Source: Flavobacteriaceae bacterium
Lineage (GTDB): Bacteria; Bacteroidota; Bacteroidia; Flavobacteriales; Flavobacteriaceae
Reading direction: 5' to 3'
Length of the DNA: 59,074 bases
Assembly: GCA_026988355.1 (NCBI GenBank)
Contig: JALSLK010000031.1
Span: 1-59,074 of the forward strand
Shown: piece after piece, positions 34,267 through 43,900 of the stretch
Layout of the letters: every line of letters begins with the position of its first letter
Position numbering within the stretch: position 1 is the stretch's first letter
The notes under the pieces: generated by a model
The model's database searches: none
What the model was told of the DNA's origin: nothing
Seen by the model: only the letters and a program-made list of their open reading frames with translations
Translations under genes and position numbers: made by a program

Positions 34267-34927
34267 TTTCTGCCTTTAAAGATTTTCGTATTCTGATTAT
34301 TACTTTTTTGTATTTTTCGCAATATTCATTCCATGAAATTAAGCTTGTCGCATCGTATTTAAGTTCAATTTTTTTTGTTTTTTTCTTTTTTTCTATTTTA
34401 GTAGTTTCAATTTTAAAGACTCCATCATTAGATGTTACTTCTAATATTAAACCTGGGAGTCCGTCAAATTTCCATGGTCCTCCTATGGTTGGTATACTCT
34501 CTGTAAACCAAACCGAATAACTTCTACCTCTAAATGTTGTAGTTGCCTTCTTGCATTTTAAAGATTTTATTATTTTTACTTCATCCAATATTTTCCATTT
34601 TTGAAGCGGCAAATCATCTTTAACTACAACTATTCTATTTATTATTGGTTGATTATATACTATTTCTTTCTTACTATAGTCCTTTTCTACAAATGGTACA
34701 ACGTTATTATCAGTTGCAATAAATTCATCTTCGTTTTCATGAAAAACAGATTTATTTAATTCAAAATACACGCTTTTAGAAGAGGTTACATCTAACAATA
34801 GTTGAAATTCTGATTCTGTTGTAATACCTCCTAAAGAAATTTTTTGCTGATATGTCACTTCGTATCCTTGAGAAAAAACAATACTAAAAACAAAAAACAT
34901 TACGATAAACGAATATATTTTTTTCAT
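34208..34927 (-). CDS. GLPGLI-family protein
   Basis: 239 residues with signal peptide (FIVMFFVFSIVFSQ). The diagnostic motif is GPWKFDGLPGLILEV (about residues 152-166), with YEVTYQQKI near the start and WFTESIPTIGGPW before it. GLPGLI proteins are periplasmic or outer-membrane proteins of Bacteroidota with unknown function. It sits between two small exported peptides and the barrel protein, whose start it overlaps by 59 bp. Confidence 0.9.
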   Translation of the reverse strand: MKKIYSFIVMFFVFSIVFSQGYEVTYQQKISLGGITTESEFQLLLDVTSSKSVYFELNKSVFHENEDEFIATDNNVVPFVEKDYSKKEIVYNQPIINRIVVVKDDLPLQKWKILDEVKIIKSLKCKKATTTFRGRSYSVWFTESIPTIGGPWKFDGLPGLILEVTSNDGVFKIETTKIEKKKKTKKIELKYDATSLISWNEYCEKYKKVIIRIRKSLKAENEQDTDYEFNIDLVEDIGL

Positions 34928-34982
34928 ATTTTTTTTATTTAAGTTATATTAAAACTTATTACAACTACCATACCAAAATTTC

Positions 34983-35246
34983 TTAATTTCCAAAAATTTC
35001 TTCTAGTATTGCATTTGCTTTTCTAGATGCTTTTCGACAGGCTCTTGCTCCTGCTGTTTCACAACTAGTAAATATATTACCAGCTGTAGCCGTAATACCT
35101 ATTGTTCCTCCAAAACCATCAGAAACTTGAATGGTGCATGTTATTCTACAAACTTCACTTGATTTTTTTTCTTCATTACTCATATTTTTCAATCCAACAT
35201 TTAACATAAAAATTGAAAATATAGTTATAATATTAAGTTTTAACAT
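34983..35246 (-). CDS. Small exported four-cysteine peptide (paralogue 2)
   Basis: 87 residues. N-terminal hydrophobic signal (IITIFSIFMLNVGL), then Cys33, Cys37, Cys62 and Cys70. It shares ITA-x-AG, F/L-TS and RAC-R/K-KA with the neighbouring 88-residue product; the spacing of the last Cys block is the same. I recognise no named family. It lies 30 bp downstream of its paralogue and 55 bp before the GLPGLI gene, all on one strand. Confidence 0.65.
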   Translation of the reverse strand: MLKLNIITIFSIFMLNVGLKNMSNEEKKSSEVCRITCTIQVSDGFGGTIGITATAGNIFTSCETAGARACRKASRKANAILEEIFGN

Positions 35247-35276
35247 AATGCGTATTTCTTTTAATTTAGTTAATAA

Positions 35277-35543
35277 TTAATTTGCTTGTTGAAAAGACAG
35301 AACTTTTTTCATTGCTCTATCTGCTTTTTTACAAGCTCTATTAATTGCCCATGTATCACTTGTTAAAAAGGAGCCTGCACAAGCTGTTATGGAGACAAAT
35401 CCTCCTTGAGGTAATGCTGAACTACGAGTACAACATTGCCTTCCTAAACCTTCCTTTTCTTTCACAACAACCTTAGTTGCAGATGTTTGCAAAACACTTG
35501 TCATAAATAAGATTATTGCAAACAAACCAAATACTTTTTTCAT
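35277..35543 (-). CDS. Small exported four-cysteine peptide (paralogue 1)
   Basis: 88 residues with signal peptide (VFGLFAIILFMTSVLQTSA). Cysteines at 37, 38, 55 and 71. The segment SITACAGSFLTSD to RACKKADRA matches the paralogue downstream. Even cysteine number suggests two disulfides in the periplasm or outside. It is the first gene of the four-gene cluster, behind a good promoter. Confidence 0.68.
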   Translation of the reverse strand: MKKVFGLFAIILFMTSVLQTSATKVVVKEKEGLGRQCCTRSSALPQGGFVSITACAGSFLTSDTWAINRACKKADRAMKKVLSFQQAN

Positions 35544-35573
35544 AATAAATTAAATTTTTAAATTAATATAAAC

Positions 35574-35606
35574 CAAATGTAAATAAAATAAAATAAAATA
35601 ACCAAA
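35574..35606 (-). promoter_or_regulatory. Promoter of the small peptide-GLPGLI-barrel cluster
   Basis: Minus-strand TTTG (35603-35606), 21-bp spacer, TACATTTG (35574-35581), followed by the first gene at 35543. The spacing equals that of the tetR promoter at 7750-7782. Confidence 0.6.
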
Positions 35607-35632
35607 TTTAATGTGGAAAAGACTCCTAAACC

Positions 35633-35663
35633 TGCAAAAAATACCTACAATTAGGTATTTTTT
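35633..35663 (-). terminator. dnaE terminator, identical to 315-345
   Basis: Stem TACCTA/TAGGTA with A and T runs, 26 bp past the dnaE stop codon. The 31 bases are identical to the hairpin at 315-345. Confidence 0.65.
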
Positions 35664-35688
35664 TATATTTAAACCTGTATTTAACAGT

Positions 35689-38600
35689 CTAATTTAATTT
35701 ATAATGAAACTCTCTTTCTTCTAGCTCTTTTAACAATTCGTTGGATATGTGTACTTTTTTGGTACGGCTTGGCATTTGCAATTGTAATTTTTTCTCTCTG
35801 TCATAAATTATAAATTGCAAATTGTGCTTTCCTATATTTCTTTCTATCATATCTTCAATTAATGTTATAATTTTATTATCTAAGGTATTTATATCTATAT
35901 GTAAGGTTATTTTTTTTGCCATTTTCGACAATACATCTTGTAACATCTGTACGGAATTGTAGCTCACTCTAGGCTGTCCTTCGTTCCATCCTCGTTGGAT
36001 TGCGGTTCGTATATATAAAAATGCATTTGGTATTAAAAAATGCTTAAATTTTAGATAATCTTCTCCAAATATTCGAAATTCATTCGATTCTTTATAGTCT
36101 TCTAATACAAAACTCGCCCATCCTTTTCCGCTTTTTGCTATTCGGTGTTGTACGTTAGATAGTATTCCTCCAAAGGTTAATTCTCGTCCTATTAATGCTT
36201 CTAAATTTTTAAAGTGACTTAAATTGGCGTTGCAGAAATATTTCAATTCGGTTTTATAATCGTCTAATGGATGCCCTGAAATATACATACCTATTGCTTC
36301 TTTTTCTTTCGATAATTTTTCCATGATATTCCATGGCTCACATATTGGAATTATTGGTTCGTCAAATTGCACTTCGGAGGTTTCGCCAAACATAGATATT
36401 TGTGCAGAGTTTTTATTCTCTTGGTATTTATTTCCAAAGCGTACTGCTTTTTCTAATATGGTTATTCCTTTTTCATCTGTTGCATAATACTGTGATCTAT
36501 TTATTTCTCCAAACGAATCAAATCCTCCTGATATTGCTAGACCATCAAATGCCTTTTTACTTGCTGCTCTTAAATCTACTCTTTTTGCCATATCAAAAAT
36601 GGATTTATAGTGTCCGTTTTCTTTTCGTTCTGCAATTATTGCTTCTACTGCTTTTGCTCCCATTCCTTTTATTGCTCCCATTCCAAAACGTATTGCTCCT
36701 TCTTTATTTACTGCAAATTTATAATACGATTCGTTTACATCTGGTCCTAATACTTGTATTTCCATGCGTTTTGCTTCTTCCATAAAAAAGGCTATTGCTT
36801 TTATATCTCGCATATTATTTGAGAGTACGGATGCCATGTATTCGGCTGGATAATGTGCTTTTAAATATGCGGTTTGGTATGCGATATATGCATAACATGT
36901 TGAGTGTGATTTATTAAATGCATAGGCTGCAAATGCTTCCCAATCTTTCCATATTTTTTCTAATATTTTTTTATCGTGTCCTTTTTTTTCGCCTCCTTCT
37001 AAAAATAGCGGTTTCATTTTTGCTAGTAATGCTGCTATCTTTTTCCCCATTGCTTTTCGCAAGTTATCTGCCTGACCTTTGGTAAATCCTGCTAGTTTTT
37101 GCGACAATAGCATCACTTGCTCTTGGTATACTGTAATTCCGTAAGTTTCTTTTAGATATTCTTCCATATCTGCTAGATCATAGGTTATTTCTTCTCGTCC
37201 ATGTTTCCGATCGATAAAACTCGGTATATATTCCATTGGTCCTGGTCTATATAATGCATTCATTGCTATTAAATCTGCAAATTCGGTTGGTTTTAATCCT
37301 CGCAAATGTTTTTGCATTCCTGCAGATTCGTATTGAAATATTCCTACGGTTTCTCCTTTTTGAAATAATTCGTATGTTTTTTTGTCGTCTAGTGGAAAAT
37401 CGTCTGGTATTAATTCTACATTATGGATTGCCTTTACAATTTTCACAGCATCTTTTATTAAGGTTAGGGTTTTTAGTCCTAAAAAATCCATTTTTAATAA
37501 TCCTGCGCTTTCTACGACATTATTATCGAATTGCGTTACGTACATTTCCGAATCTTTTGCCGTTGCTACTGGTATTAGATTGGTTATGTCTTCTGGTGTT
37601 ATTATTACGCCGCAGGCATGTGTTCCTGTATTTCTTACCGACCCTTCTAATGCTTGCGCTTGTATTATGGTTTGTCCTAGTAAATTATCTTCTTCTGCTA
37701 ATGTTCGAAGCTGTTCTACATTTTCTTTTTCTTCGGAGCGCAATCCACTAATCTTTCCTCTACTTTTTGCATCGTCTCCAAATATATTTTTCAGCTTTAC
37801 TCCTGGTATTAATTTCGCTACTCTGTCTGCTTCGTATAGCGGTAAATCTAATGCTCTTGCTGTATCTCTTATGGATGACTTTGCCGCCATGGTTCCATAG
37901 GTTATTATTTGCGCTACTTGGTTTGCTCCGTATTTATCTATTACAAATTGTATTACTTTTTGTCTTCCTTCGTCATCAAAATCGATATCTATATCTGGCA
38001 AGGATACACGATCTGGATTTAAAAACCGCTCAAATAGTAAATCGTATTTTATTGGATCTATATTGGTTATTTGCAAACAATATGCTACTACGGATCCTGC
38101 TGCTGACCCTCGTCCTGGCCCTACGGACACATCCATTTTTCTTGCTTCGAATATCAAATCCCAAACGATTAAAAAATAGCCTGGATATCCTGTTTTTTCT
38201 ATAATGGATAATTCGAATTCGATTCGTTCTTGTGTACTTTTTTCTAACACATCTCCATATCGCATTTTTGCTCCTTTGAATGTTAGATGTTTTAAATAGG
38301 CGTTTTCTCCTCGCACTCCTCCATCTTCGGCATCTTCTGCTACATCAAACTCTTTTGGTATGTTAAATTTTGGTAATAATACATCTCTTGCTAAGGTATA
38401 AACTTCTATTTTTTCTACTATTTCTTGTATGTTCGTTATTGCTTCTGGTATATCTTGAAACAATTCTTGCATTTCTTCTTTTGTTTTGAAATAGTATTCT
38501 TCATTTTCTAATCCATATCTATATCCTCGTCCTCGTCCTTTTGGTGTTGCTACTTTTTCGGCATCTTTTATACATAGTAAAACATCGTGCGATTGTGCAT

Positions 38601-40065
38601 CTTTTTTCTTTACATAAAAGGTATTATTGGTTGCGATTACTTTTACTTGGTGTTTTTCTGCAAATGCTAACAACACTTCATTTACATGGTCTTCATTTTC
38701 TTGTCCATGTCGCATTAATTCTAAATAAAAATCTTCTGCAAATTGCTCTTTCCACCAAATCAATGCTTCTTCGGCTTGTTTTTCTCCTATATTTAGTATT
38801 TTACTTGGTATTTCTCCGTATAAATTTCCTGATAATATAATGAGATCTTCTTTGTATTTTTTTATTAATTCTCTATCTATTCTCGGTACGTAATAAAACC
38901 CTTTGGTATGTGATATTGAGGATAACTTTGCCAAATTGTGGTATCCATTTTTATTTTTTGCTAATAGTACTATATGATTTCCATTGTCTTTATTTTTTTT
39001 ATCTAGATGGTTTTCACATACATTAAATGTACATCCCAATATTGGTATTAATGGTTTTTTTGGTATTCCGTCTTCTTCTAATTCGTCGTTATGCTTTTCT
39101 ACTAACTTATTATATGCTATTGCTTCTTTTATAAAATAGAAGGCGCCCATCATTCCAAAATCGGTTAATGCTACTGCATTCATTTGGTTAGCGACTGCTG
39201 CATTTATTAAGTCGGATACACTTGTTGTGGATTGTAATATGGAAAATTGCGAATGGTTGTGTAAGTGCGAAAAATTGTTTTCTGTAGATACTTTTAATTC
39301 TTTGGTTACTTTTTTATCTATTTGCTCTTTCTTTTTTTTCTCTTGCGCTTTTTCCTTTAATTGCTTACTCTCCTTTTTTAAGTTAAGATGTTTTATACCT
39401 ACATTTGGAAATGTAGTTTTGTTTTTCTCTTTAAAGTCGGCTATAAATTTTTCGTCTTCTTTTAGCTCTTGAACTGTAAAATTTCCTATTCGTATTAGTT
39501 CTAAAAAACACCTTGTTGTTGCTTCTACATCTGCTGTTGCATTGTGTGCTTCTCCAAATGGTTGATTGAATAATTTTTGATGTAATTCGGTTAATGTTGG
39601 TAGTTTAAATTTTCCGTACCTTCCTCCTGGTAGTTGACATAATGTTGCTGTTTTTTCGGTACATGTATCTAGTACTGGCAATTCGTTTAATGGTGTTTTT
39701 ATTCCTTTTCTAAAGAATTCACAACCCATAATATTCAAATCAAATTGTAAATTTTGCCCTACTACAAAAGTTGATTTTGTTAATGCTTCATTAAACAATT
39801 GTAATACCTCATCTAATGGTTTCCCTTTTTCTTGTGCTAATAAGGTTGATATTCCGTGTATTTGCTCGGAATCGTATGGTATATTATATCCGTCTGGTTG
39901 TATTAAATAGTCTTGGTGTTCTATTAATTCTCCGTATGCATCGTGTAATTGCCATGCTATTTGCACACATCTTGGCCAATTATCGGTATCGGTTATTGGT
40001 GCATTCCACCTTTTTGGTAATCCTGTGGTTTCGGTATCGAATATTAAATAGGTATTCTGGCTCAT
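35689..40065 (-). CDS. dnaE: DNA polymerase III alpha subunit with N-terminal proofreading exonuclease
   Basis: 1458 residues. Residues 1-205 are a DEDDh exonuclease: IFDTETTGLP (first Asp, Glu), GQNLQFDLNIMG, HNATADVEATTRCF (His and last Asp). A charged linker (about 225-260) joins the PHP domain (SHLHNHSQFSILQS) and the C-family polymerase core, with catalytic Asp in LPDIDIDFDDEGR, GRGSAAGSVVAYCLQI and RPGPMEYIPSFIDRKHG. The tail has an OB-fold region. The exonuclease fusion replaces a separate epsilon subunit and is normal for Bacteroidota. Confidence 0.96.
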   Translation of the reverse strand: MSQNTYLIFDTETTGLPKRWNAPITDTDNWPRCVQIAWQLHDAYGELIEHQDYLIQPDGYNIPYDSEQIHGISTLLAQEKGKPLDEVLQLFNEALTKSTFVVGQNLQFDLNIMGCEFFRKGIKTPLNELPVLDTCTEKTATLCQLPGGRYGKFKLPTLTELHQKLFNQPFGEAHNATADVEATTRCFLELIRIGNFTVQELKEDEKFIADFKEKNKTTFPNVGIKHLNLKKESKQLKEKAQEKKKKEQIDKKVTKELKVSTENNFSHLHNHSQFSILQSTTSVSDLINAAVANQMNAVALTDFGMMGAFYFIKEAIAYNKLVEKHNDELEEDGIPKKPLIPILGCTFNVCENHLDKKNKDNGNHIVLLAKNKNGYHNLAKLSSISHTKGFYYVPRIDRELIKKYKEDLIILSGNLYGEIPSKILNIGEKQAEEALIWWKEQFAEDFYLELMRHGQENEDHVNEVLLAFAEKHQVKVIATNNTFYVKKKDAQSHDVLLCIKDAEKVATPKGRGRGYRYGLENEEYYFKTKEEMQELFQDIPEAITNIQEIVEKIEVYTLARDVLLPKFNIPKEFDVAEDAEDGGVRGENAYLKHLTFKGAKMRYGDVLEKSTQERIEFELSIIEKTGYPGYFLIVWDLIFEARKMDVSVGPGRGSAAGSVVAYCLQITNIDPIKYDLLFERFLNPDRVSLPDIDIDFDDEGRQKVIQFVIDKYGANQVAQIITYGTMAAKSSIRDTARALDLPLYEADRVAKLIPGVKLKNIFGDDAKSRGKISGLRSEEKENVEQLRTLAEEDNLLGQTIIQAQALEGSVRNTGTHACGVIITPEDITNLIPVATAKDSEMYVTQFDNNVVESAGLLKMDFLGLKTLTLIKDAVKIVKAIHNVELIPDDFPLDDKKTYELFQKGETVGIFQYESAGMQKHLRGLKPTEFADLIAMNALYRPGPMEYIPSFIDRKHGREEITYDLADMEEYLKETYGITVYQEQVMLLSQKLAGFTKGQADNLRKAMGKKIAALLAKMKPLFLEGGEKKGHDKKILEKIWKDWEAFAAYAFNKSHSTCYAYIAYQTAYLKAHYPAEYMASVLSNNMRDIKAIAFFMEEAKRMEIQVLGPDVNESYYKFAVNKEGAIRFGMGAIKGMGAKAVEAIIAERKENGHYKSIFDMAKRVDLRAASKKAFDGLAISGGFDSFGEINRSQYYATDEKGITILEKAVRFGNKYQENKNSAQISMFGETSEVQFDEPIIPICEPWNIMEKLSKEKEAIGMYISGHPLDDYKTELKYFCNANLSHFKNLEALIGRELTFGGILSNVQHRIAKSGKGWASFVLEDYKESNEFRIFGEDYLKFKHFLIPNAFLYIRTAIQRGWNEGQPRVSYNSVQMLQDVLSKMAKKITLHIDINTLDNKIITLIEDMIERNIGKHNLQFIIYDREKKLQLQMPSRTKKVHISNELLKELEEREFHYKLN

Positions 40066-40297
40066 TTATTTTACTTATGTACAAACTTGTCTACCGATAA
40101 GGCAGAATAAGCAATGGTTTACGCTAATTTTTATTTTCTTATTTTGAAACGATAAAAATACGGATTAATGCCTTTAGCTTGTTACAAATGACTTGTTACT
40201 TATTAACATGGATTTTTATTCTATTTGAATACAAATTTTAGAATGACAACTGCGTAGCAAATCACGACTACTTATTTTAAAATACAAACAAAACATT

Positions 40298-40327
40298 AAA
40301 CTCTCGATTTTTATACGTCGAGAGTTT
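40298..40327. terminator. Hairpin AAACTCTCGA / TCGAGAGTTT
   Basis: 10-bp perfect stem, 10-base loop, T-rich on both sides. It could end the short reading frame at 40353-40541 or separate the regions. It lies in an 887-bp stretch (40066-40952) with no convincing gene. Confidence 0.55.
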
Positions 40328-40352
40328 TGCTTAGGGTTAGGTTCGCATATTC

Positions 40353-40541
40353 TTATAATAAACTTATAAGTTGCTCTACTAACCTTATTACTAATAATAC
40401 TATTGCTGAAATCATAATAAAAAGGTTTTTAGTTAGTAATTGTTTCTTTTTGACGTCAATCTGAAACCTATTTTTGAATTCATACTTCAATATATTACGA
40501 TTTGTGATTCTAGAAAAATAAAAATACCCAAATCCACACAA
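40353..40541 (-). CDS. Doubtful small membrane protein
   Basis: 62 residues from a TTG codon, with a hydrophobic C-terminal helix (FIMISAIVLLVIRLVEQLISLL). No TAnnTTTG box precedes it and I recognise no family. In favour: a basic stretch before the helix and a hairpin 26 bp after the stop. Confidence 0.2.
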   Translation of the reverse strand: MCGFGYFYFSRITNRNILKYEFKNRFQIDVKKKQLLTKNLFIMISAIVLLVIRLVEQLISLL

Positions 40542-40770
40542 GTGACTATTGATTTGTTATTTATTTTACTTTTAAACCCTTCAAGTAAAACTTTAATTCT
40601 TCAATATAGTTTCAATACATAACTGTTATTTTATCATTCAGTTTCATTTTAAAACTATTGTAGGGATTTTTAAGCTATATTTTATTTTTTTTTATAAGAA
40701 TTCTCTTTTTTTGGATGTTTTCTAGGCATTTCATCTTTTTTAGATTGTTTTACTCCCTTTTTTAAATTAT

Positions 40771-40797
40771 AAAAACACGAAAAAATATTCGTGCTTT
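40771..40797 (-). terminator. Terminator after the BlaR1-like gene
   Basis: Minus-strand stem AAGCACGAA / TTCGTGTTT with a T-run, about 155 bp past the stop codon at 40953; repeat copy F lies in between. Confidence 0.5.
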
Positions 40798-40804
40798 TAT
40801 ACTT

Positions 40805-40911
40805 ATACCTATTCAATTTCAAAATGCGCTAAATAGATTTGAACTATTTTTATGTTTTACAATCTTGAAATGATAAATAATTTATAACGTATTTTAATGT
40901 TGAGTTGGTAT
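40805..40911 (+). repeat. Dispersed repeat, copy F (107 bp, internally deleted)
   Basis: Both ends match copies B/D (ATACC.. and TGTTGAGTTGGTAT). About 55-60 bp between the two TGAAAT copies is missing, leaving one TGAAAT: a deletion between short direct repeats. Confidence 0.8.
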
Positions 40912-40952
40912 TAGCTTTATTAAGTCTGGTTTTTATTTTAAATTTTAATTGT

Positions 40953-43900
40953 TTATTCTTCAAAATAGGTGGATACTGTTTTAAATATGGTGCCATTATT
41001 TTTCTTTTTATCCTGACCTGCTTTAAAAATTACTTTCTGTTCATTTTTATCGTATACAATTTTAAAAGGTACTATTGTTTTTTCGCTCGAAACTGAAAAG
41101 GAAGTGCTGTTATACTTTTTATCATTACTAGTTGATTTTATTTTTAATGATTTTATTTTTCCTTCTTTATCTCGTATTACTTCTGTAAAATTTAATTCCA
41201 CGCCAAAATCCTTAAATATTTTTTTGTATGCATATATTTGCTTATCTGTTGTTGTTTCGCTTACACTTATTGTTATTTTTGTATTATTCTTCTCTTTCTT
41301 TTTTTTGTGTTCTTTTATAAATACATTATTGTGCTTATAATCTACTCCTACTTCTACTGGAACTATCGTATGTGCTCTTACATCATCTATATATATTGCC
41401 GATTTATCTCCTCTTTGTATTTTTATTTTTACTGTTGTTATTTTTCCTAGAGCATTCCGTTTTACTTCTTTTACACTTAGTTCTGCTCCATATTCTTTAA
41501 ACATTTTTTTTATTTTTTTGTATTTTTCTTCTGTCACATTCTTATCGAAAATTACACTAAAACTATCTATGTTTACTTCCGATTGCTCTTCGTTCTCTTC
41601 CTCCTCTATATTTACTTTTGTAGTTGTTTTAGAATGGCTATAACTAGATTCTGTCTTTGTTTTGGTTTGTATTCTGTCTTCAGAATATACATTCTTTATA
41701 TATATTTCATCTTTTTCTTTATTGCATGCAATTAATATTTTCGAAATTGGTTCGCTTTGTTTGTATGAAAAAGTGGAACTTGTTCTTTTTGACTTTCCTT
41801 CTATTTTTATTGCTATTATCTCGTTTTTATCATTTCTTTTTACATCGTATATTTTTATTTCTATATTTTCTTTTTTAAACTGAGAGATATAGTCTTTAAA
41901 TTGTGCTTCTGTTGTTGATTTTGTAATTATAATTTTTGTACCTGAAAAATATATTTTTTTAGCTTCTTTATTTTCGACAGTTAAATATATTCCTACAATC
42001 AAATTTTTATTTAAACCTGAATTTAACGCATACAATTCATTAACCGACATATTAAACTTTTGCGCAATAGAATATGCTGTATCGCCTTTTCTTACTTTAT
42101 ATTGATTTTTATTAGAAAAATCGTTTCTTTTCTTTTTGAGATAGGCATTGTAATGAGAATTTGTCATTAAATCTACTTGATAATAGTATTCCCCATAATT
42201 AGAGGCATTTTTTGCTAGTTTACTTACGTAATATGACGAAAAATCTTTTGCTAAATACTGATTTAATTTATTATTTTCAATTCTTTTCCCATCTATCCAA
42301 ATGCCGTATTTTTTTGATTTTTTCCAAGTATTTATTTCTGTCGTTGTTGGTTTTGATTTTATTAATTCTATGCTGCTAACACTTCCTTTTTCATCAATTA
42401 TTATAGATATATTCTTTCCAAAAAAATTATGTGTAATCTTAAAAGATGATTTGCTATTTATGGATTCTATTCGTATCGTTTGATTTATTTTTTTGTCACT
42501 CTTTACACTAAAATTATTTTTAAACGCTTCTTGATTTTTGAACTTTGTTTGTATTGTAAAACTTGTGATTTTATTATCCGAATTTCGTTTTACATCTGTA
42601 ATTCTAATTTTTGTATCTAAATTAATAAACTGGTTATTAAAATTATCTATTGCTGTATTTGTTGTTTTATTTTGGATGCTAATTTTGTTAACTTCTCCAT
42701 AATTCAAATACATTTTTGGGTCTATATTTTTTCCATTACGCATCATTTCGTAATGCAAATGTATTCCTGTTGATGCTCCTGTATTTCCAACAATTCCAAT
42801 TATTTCTCCTGCTCGTACTTGCGCTCCTTCTTCTATTTGTATGTTTTCTAAATGATGGTAATTTGTTTGGTAATTATTTGCATGTTGTATTTGTATGTAA
42901 TTTCCTTTTAGTTTATCGTATGCTGCTTTTATTACTTTTCCCTTTGCTGTTGCATATACATCCATATCTTTATATGCTTTTATATCTATTCCGTTATGGA
43001 ATTTATTTGTTTTTAATATTGGATGTTTTCGCATTCCAAAACCAGAAGAAACTTGAGTTACATTTTCTTTTTGTATTGGATTTATAAATCTTATTTTATC
43101 TTTCTCTTTTTGAAATAAATCTTCATATTTTTTTTCTATAAAACTACTTATTACTAGACTGCCATTGCGCTTACCTATATATATATTCGGAATACCATTT
43201 TTATTTCTACTTTCCTCCCAAAACGCACTTGCCATATTTCCATTTGCATCTTCTATACTTAATTTTATTGCCTTTATTTGATTATTTGTATTGTATTTTA
43301 AATTTGTAAATTCTAATTCTAATCCATTCTCTTTTAATTTGTATCTGATATTTTCTATACTTTCTTTTGTATTTAATTTATTTAACTTTGCCAACACATT
43401 ATTTCCTTCTTTTACAAAAGGTAAATTTATGACCTTATTCTCTATCGGTTTTATTATTTCTTTGGTATTAAATGCATATAAAAATACTCCTATAATTGGT
43501 ATTAATAATAAATACTTTATTTGGTTTAATCTTTTTGTTTGACTTTTTTGTAACATAAGGATACGTTTTTTTAATTGTGAATTGAAAAAATTATTACTCA
43601 GTGCAAACGGATTTTTTATTATACTTGTTTTTAAAAGTAAGTATTGGTACTTTTTATGAGTTTCTGCTTTTTCTTGCGCTTCTTTATCTGCTATATATTC
43701 TAAATTTTGTTGTGCTTCTTTTTTATACTTCCACACCAACGGATTATACCATTGTATAATTACAAATACATGCATCAATAAAACATCTAAAGTATGCTTT
43801 TGCTGTATGTGTACTTTTTCATGTGCTATAATATCTTTTAATTCTTCTTTTTGAAATTGCTCTTTATTATAAACAATGTAATTAAAAAAGGAGAACGGAG

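Noticed and set aside
35689..40065. Several long reading frames on the + strand opposite dnaE
   Set aside because: Leucine-rich shadows of the dnaE codon pattern with no motifs, promoters or signals.
35689..40065. Exonuclease-polymerase fusion as a novelty
   Set aside because: This DnaE layout is normal for Bacteroidota.
40680..40790. Lysine-rich reading frame on the minus strand (ends ENSYKKK)
   Set aside because: No start codon before the basic tail, and it spans the terminator at 40771-40797.
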